NCBI GenBank assembly: GCA_003540955.1
Contig: DPMX01000233.1
Location: 1 to 5,414 of the forward strand
Direction of reading: 5' to 3'
From: Gammaproteobacteria bacterium
GTDB lineage: Bacteria > Pseudomonadota > Gammaproteobacteria > Ga0077536
DNA: 5,414 bases
The translations under genes were made by a program, and so were the position numbers. Below are positions 5,230-5,414 of the stretch, piece after piece (the first letter of the stretch is position 1; the number at the start of each line of letters is the position of its first letter). The notes below the pieces were generated by a model, which was not told where the DNA came from, ran no database searches, and saw only the letters and a list, made by a program, of their open reading frames with translations.

Positions 5230-5414
5230 TTATGACTTGAGGCCCTTCCCAAGCCTCTTCAAGCACGCCAATACTTCAGATACAACCAAAAATGACCCAA
5301 GCGCGACAATTCTGTCACCCGGTGACGCGGTAGCTGCAATACTTCTGTAACCGCTGGCAACTGAGTCATAGGTACATGCAACAGCTGATCTCCCCACTAC
5401 CAATTTTAACGCAT
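5230..5414 (-). CDS. folC: C-terminal end of folylpolyglutamate/dihydrofolate synthase (partial)
   Basis: The last 60 codons of a gene entering from the right edge are present, ending in TAA at 5232-5230; the 5' part lies outside the window. FolC joins dihydropteroate to glutamate and lengthens the folate polyglutamate tail, using ATP. The identity rests on the C-terminal stretch GDRIVALGSFLVVSEVLACL (residues 32-51 of the fragment), which corresponds to the 'D..LV.GSF..V..V' ending of FolC/Mur-ligase C-terminal domains, and on its place directly before the SPOR gene and cvpA-purF, where folC stands in Pseudomonas and E. coli. The catalytic ATP site would be outside the window, so activity cannot be judged. 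Confidence 0.85.
   Translation of the reverse strand, partial: ALKLVVGRSAVACTYDSVASGYRSIAATASPGDRIVALGSFLVVSEVLACLKRLGKGLKS

Noticed and set aside
1..5414. CRISPR array, insertion sequence, tRNA or phage genes
   Set aside because: No regularly spaced repeats, transposase-like frames, cloverleaf patterns or phage proteins were found; nearly all sequence is housekeeping coding DNA.

Overview
The window looks like part of a gammaproteobacterial chromosome of roughly balanced base composition. All convincing genes lie on the minus strand, so they read from right to left. The order folC – SPOR protein (dedD) – cvpA – purF – metZ is the arrangement known from Pseudomonas and relatives, and each of these proteins carries clear family motifs. 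I could not place the organism below class level.

Reading in the direction of transcription: the last 60 codons of folC (5230-5414) enter from the right edge. An inner-membrane SPOR-domain protein (4669-5211), the membrane protein CvpA (4128-4619) and the purine enzyme PurF (2565-4094) follow, with gaps of only 18, 49 and 33 bases, so these four genes are probably one transcription unit whose promoter lies outside the window. A small unrecognised ORF of 88 codons (2297-2563) starts one base after the purF stop. A 198-base leader then precedes metZ (911-2098), a PLP-dependent O-succinylhomoserine sulfhydrylase. A 267-base gap follows, and then a Prx5-type peroxiredoxin (158-643, GTG start). 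The last 157 bases hold nothing I can name.

Functionally the core is housekeeping: folate polyglutamylation (FolC), cell-envelope and division proteins (SPOR protein, CvpA), the first committed step of purine synthesis (PurF) and direct sulfhydrylation to homocysteine (MetZ). The peroxiredoxin is a thiol peroxidase and may be an independent unit.

There is no mobile element, CRISPR array, tRNA or rRNA. The parts not explained by known genes are: (a) the 644-910 gap, where a perfect 10-base inverted repeat encloses several smaller hairpins, some with G·U pairs that form only in minus-strand RNA; (b) the small ORF after purF, whose N-terminus faintly resembles CDP-alcohol phosphatidyltransferases but lacks their catalytic motif; and (c) the metZ leader, with two short hairpins, one closed by a UACG tetraloop. 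These are candidates only; no new system is demonstrated.
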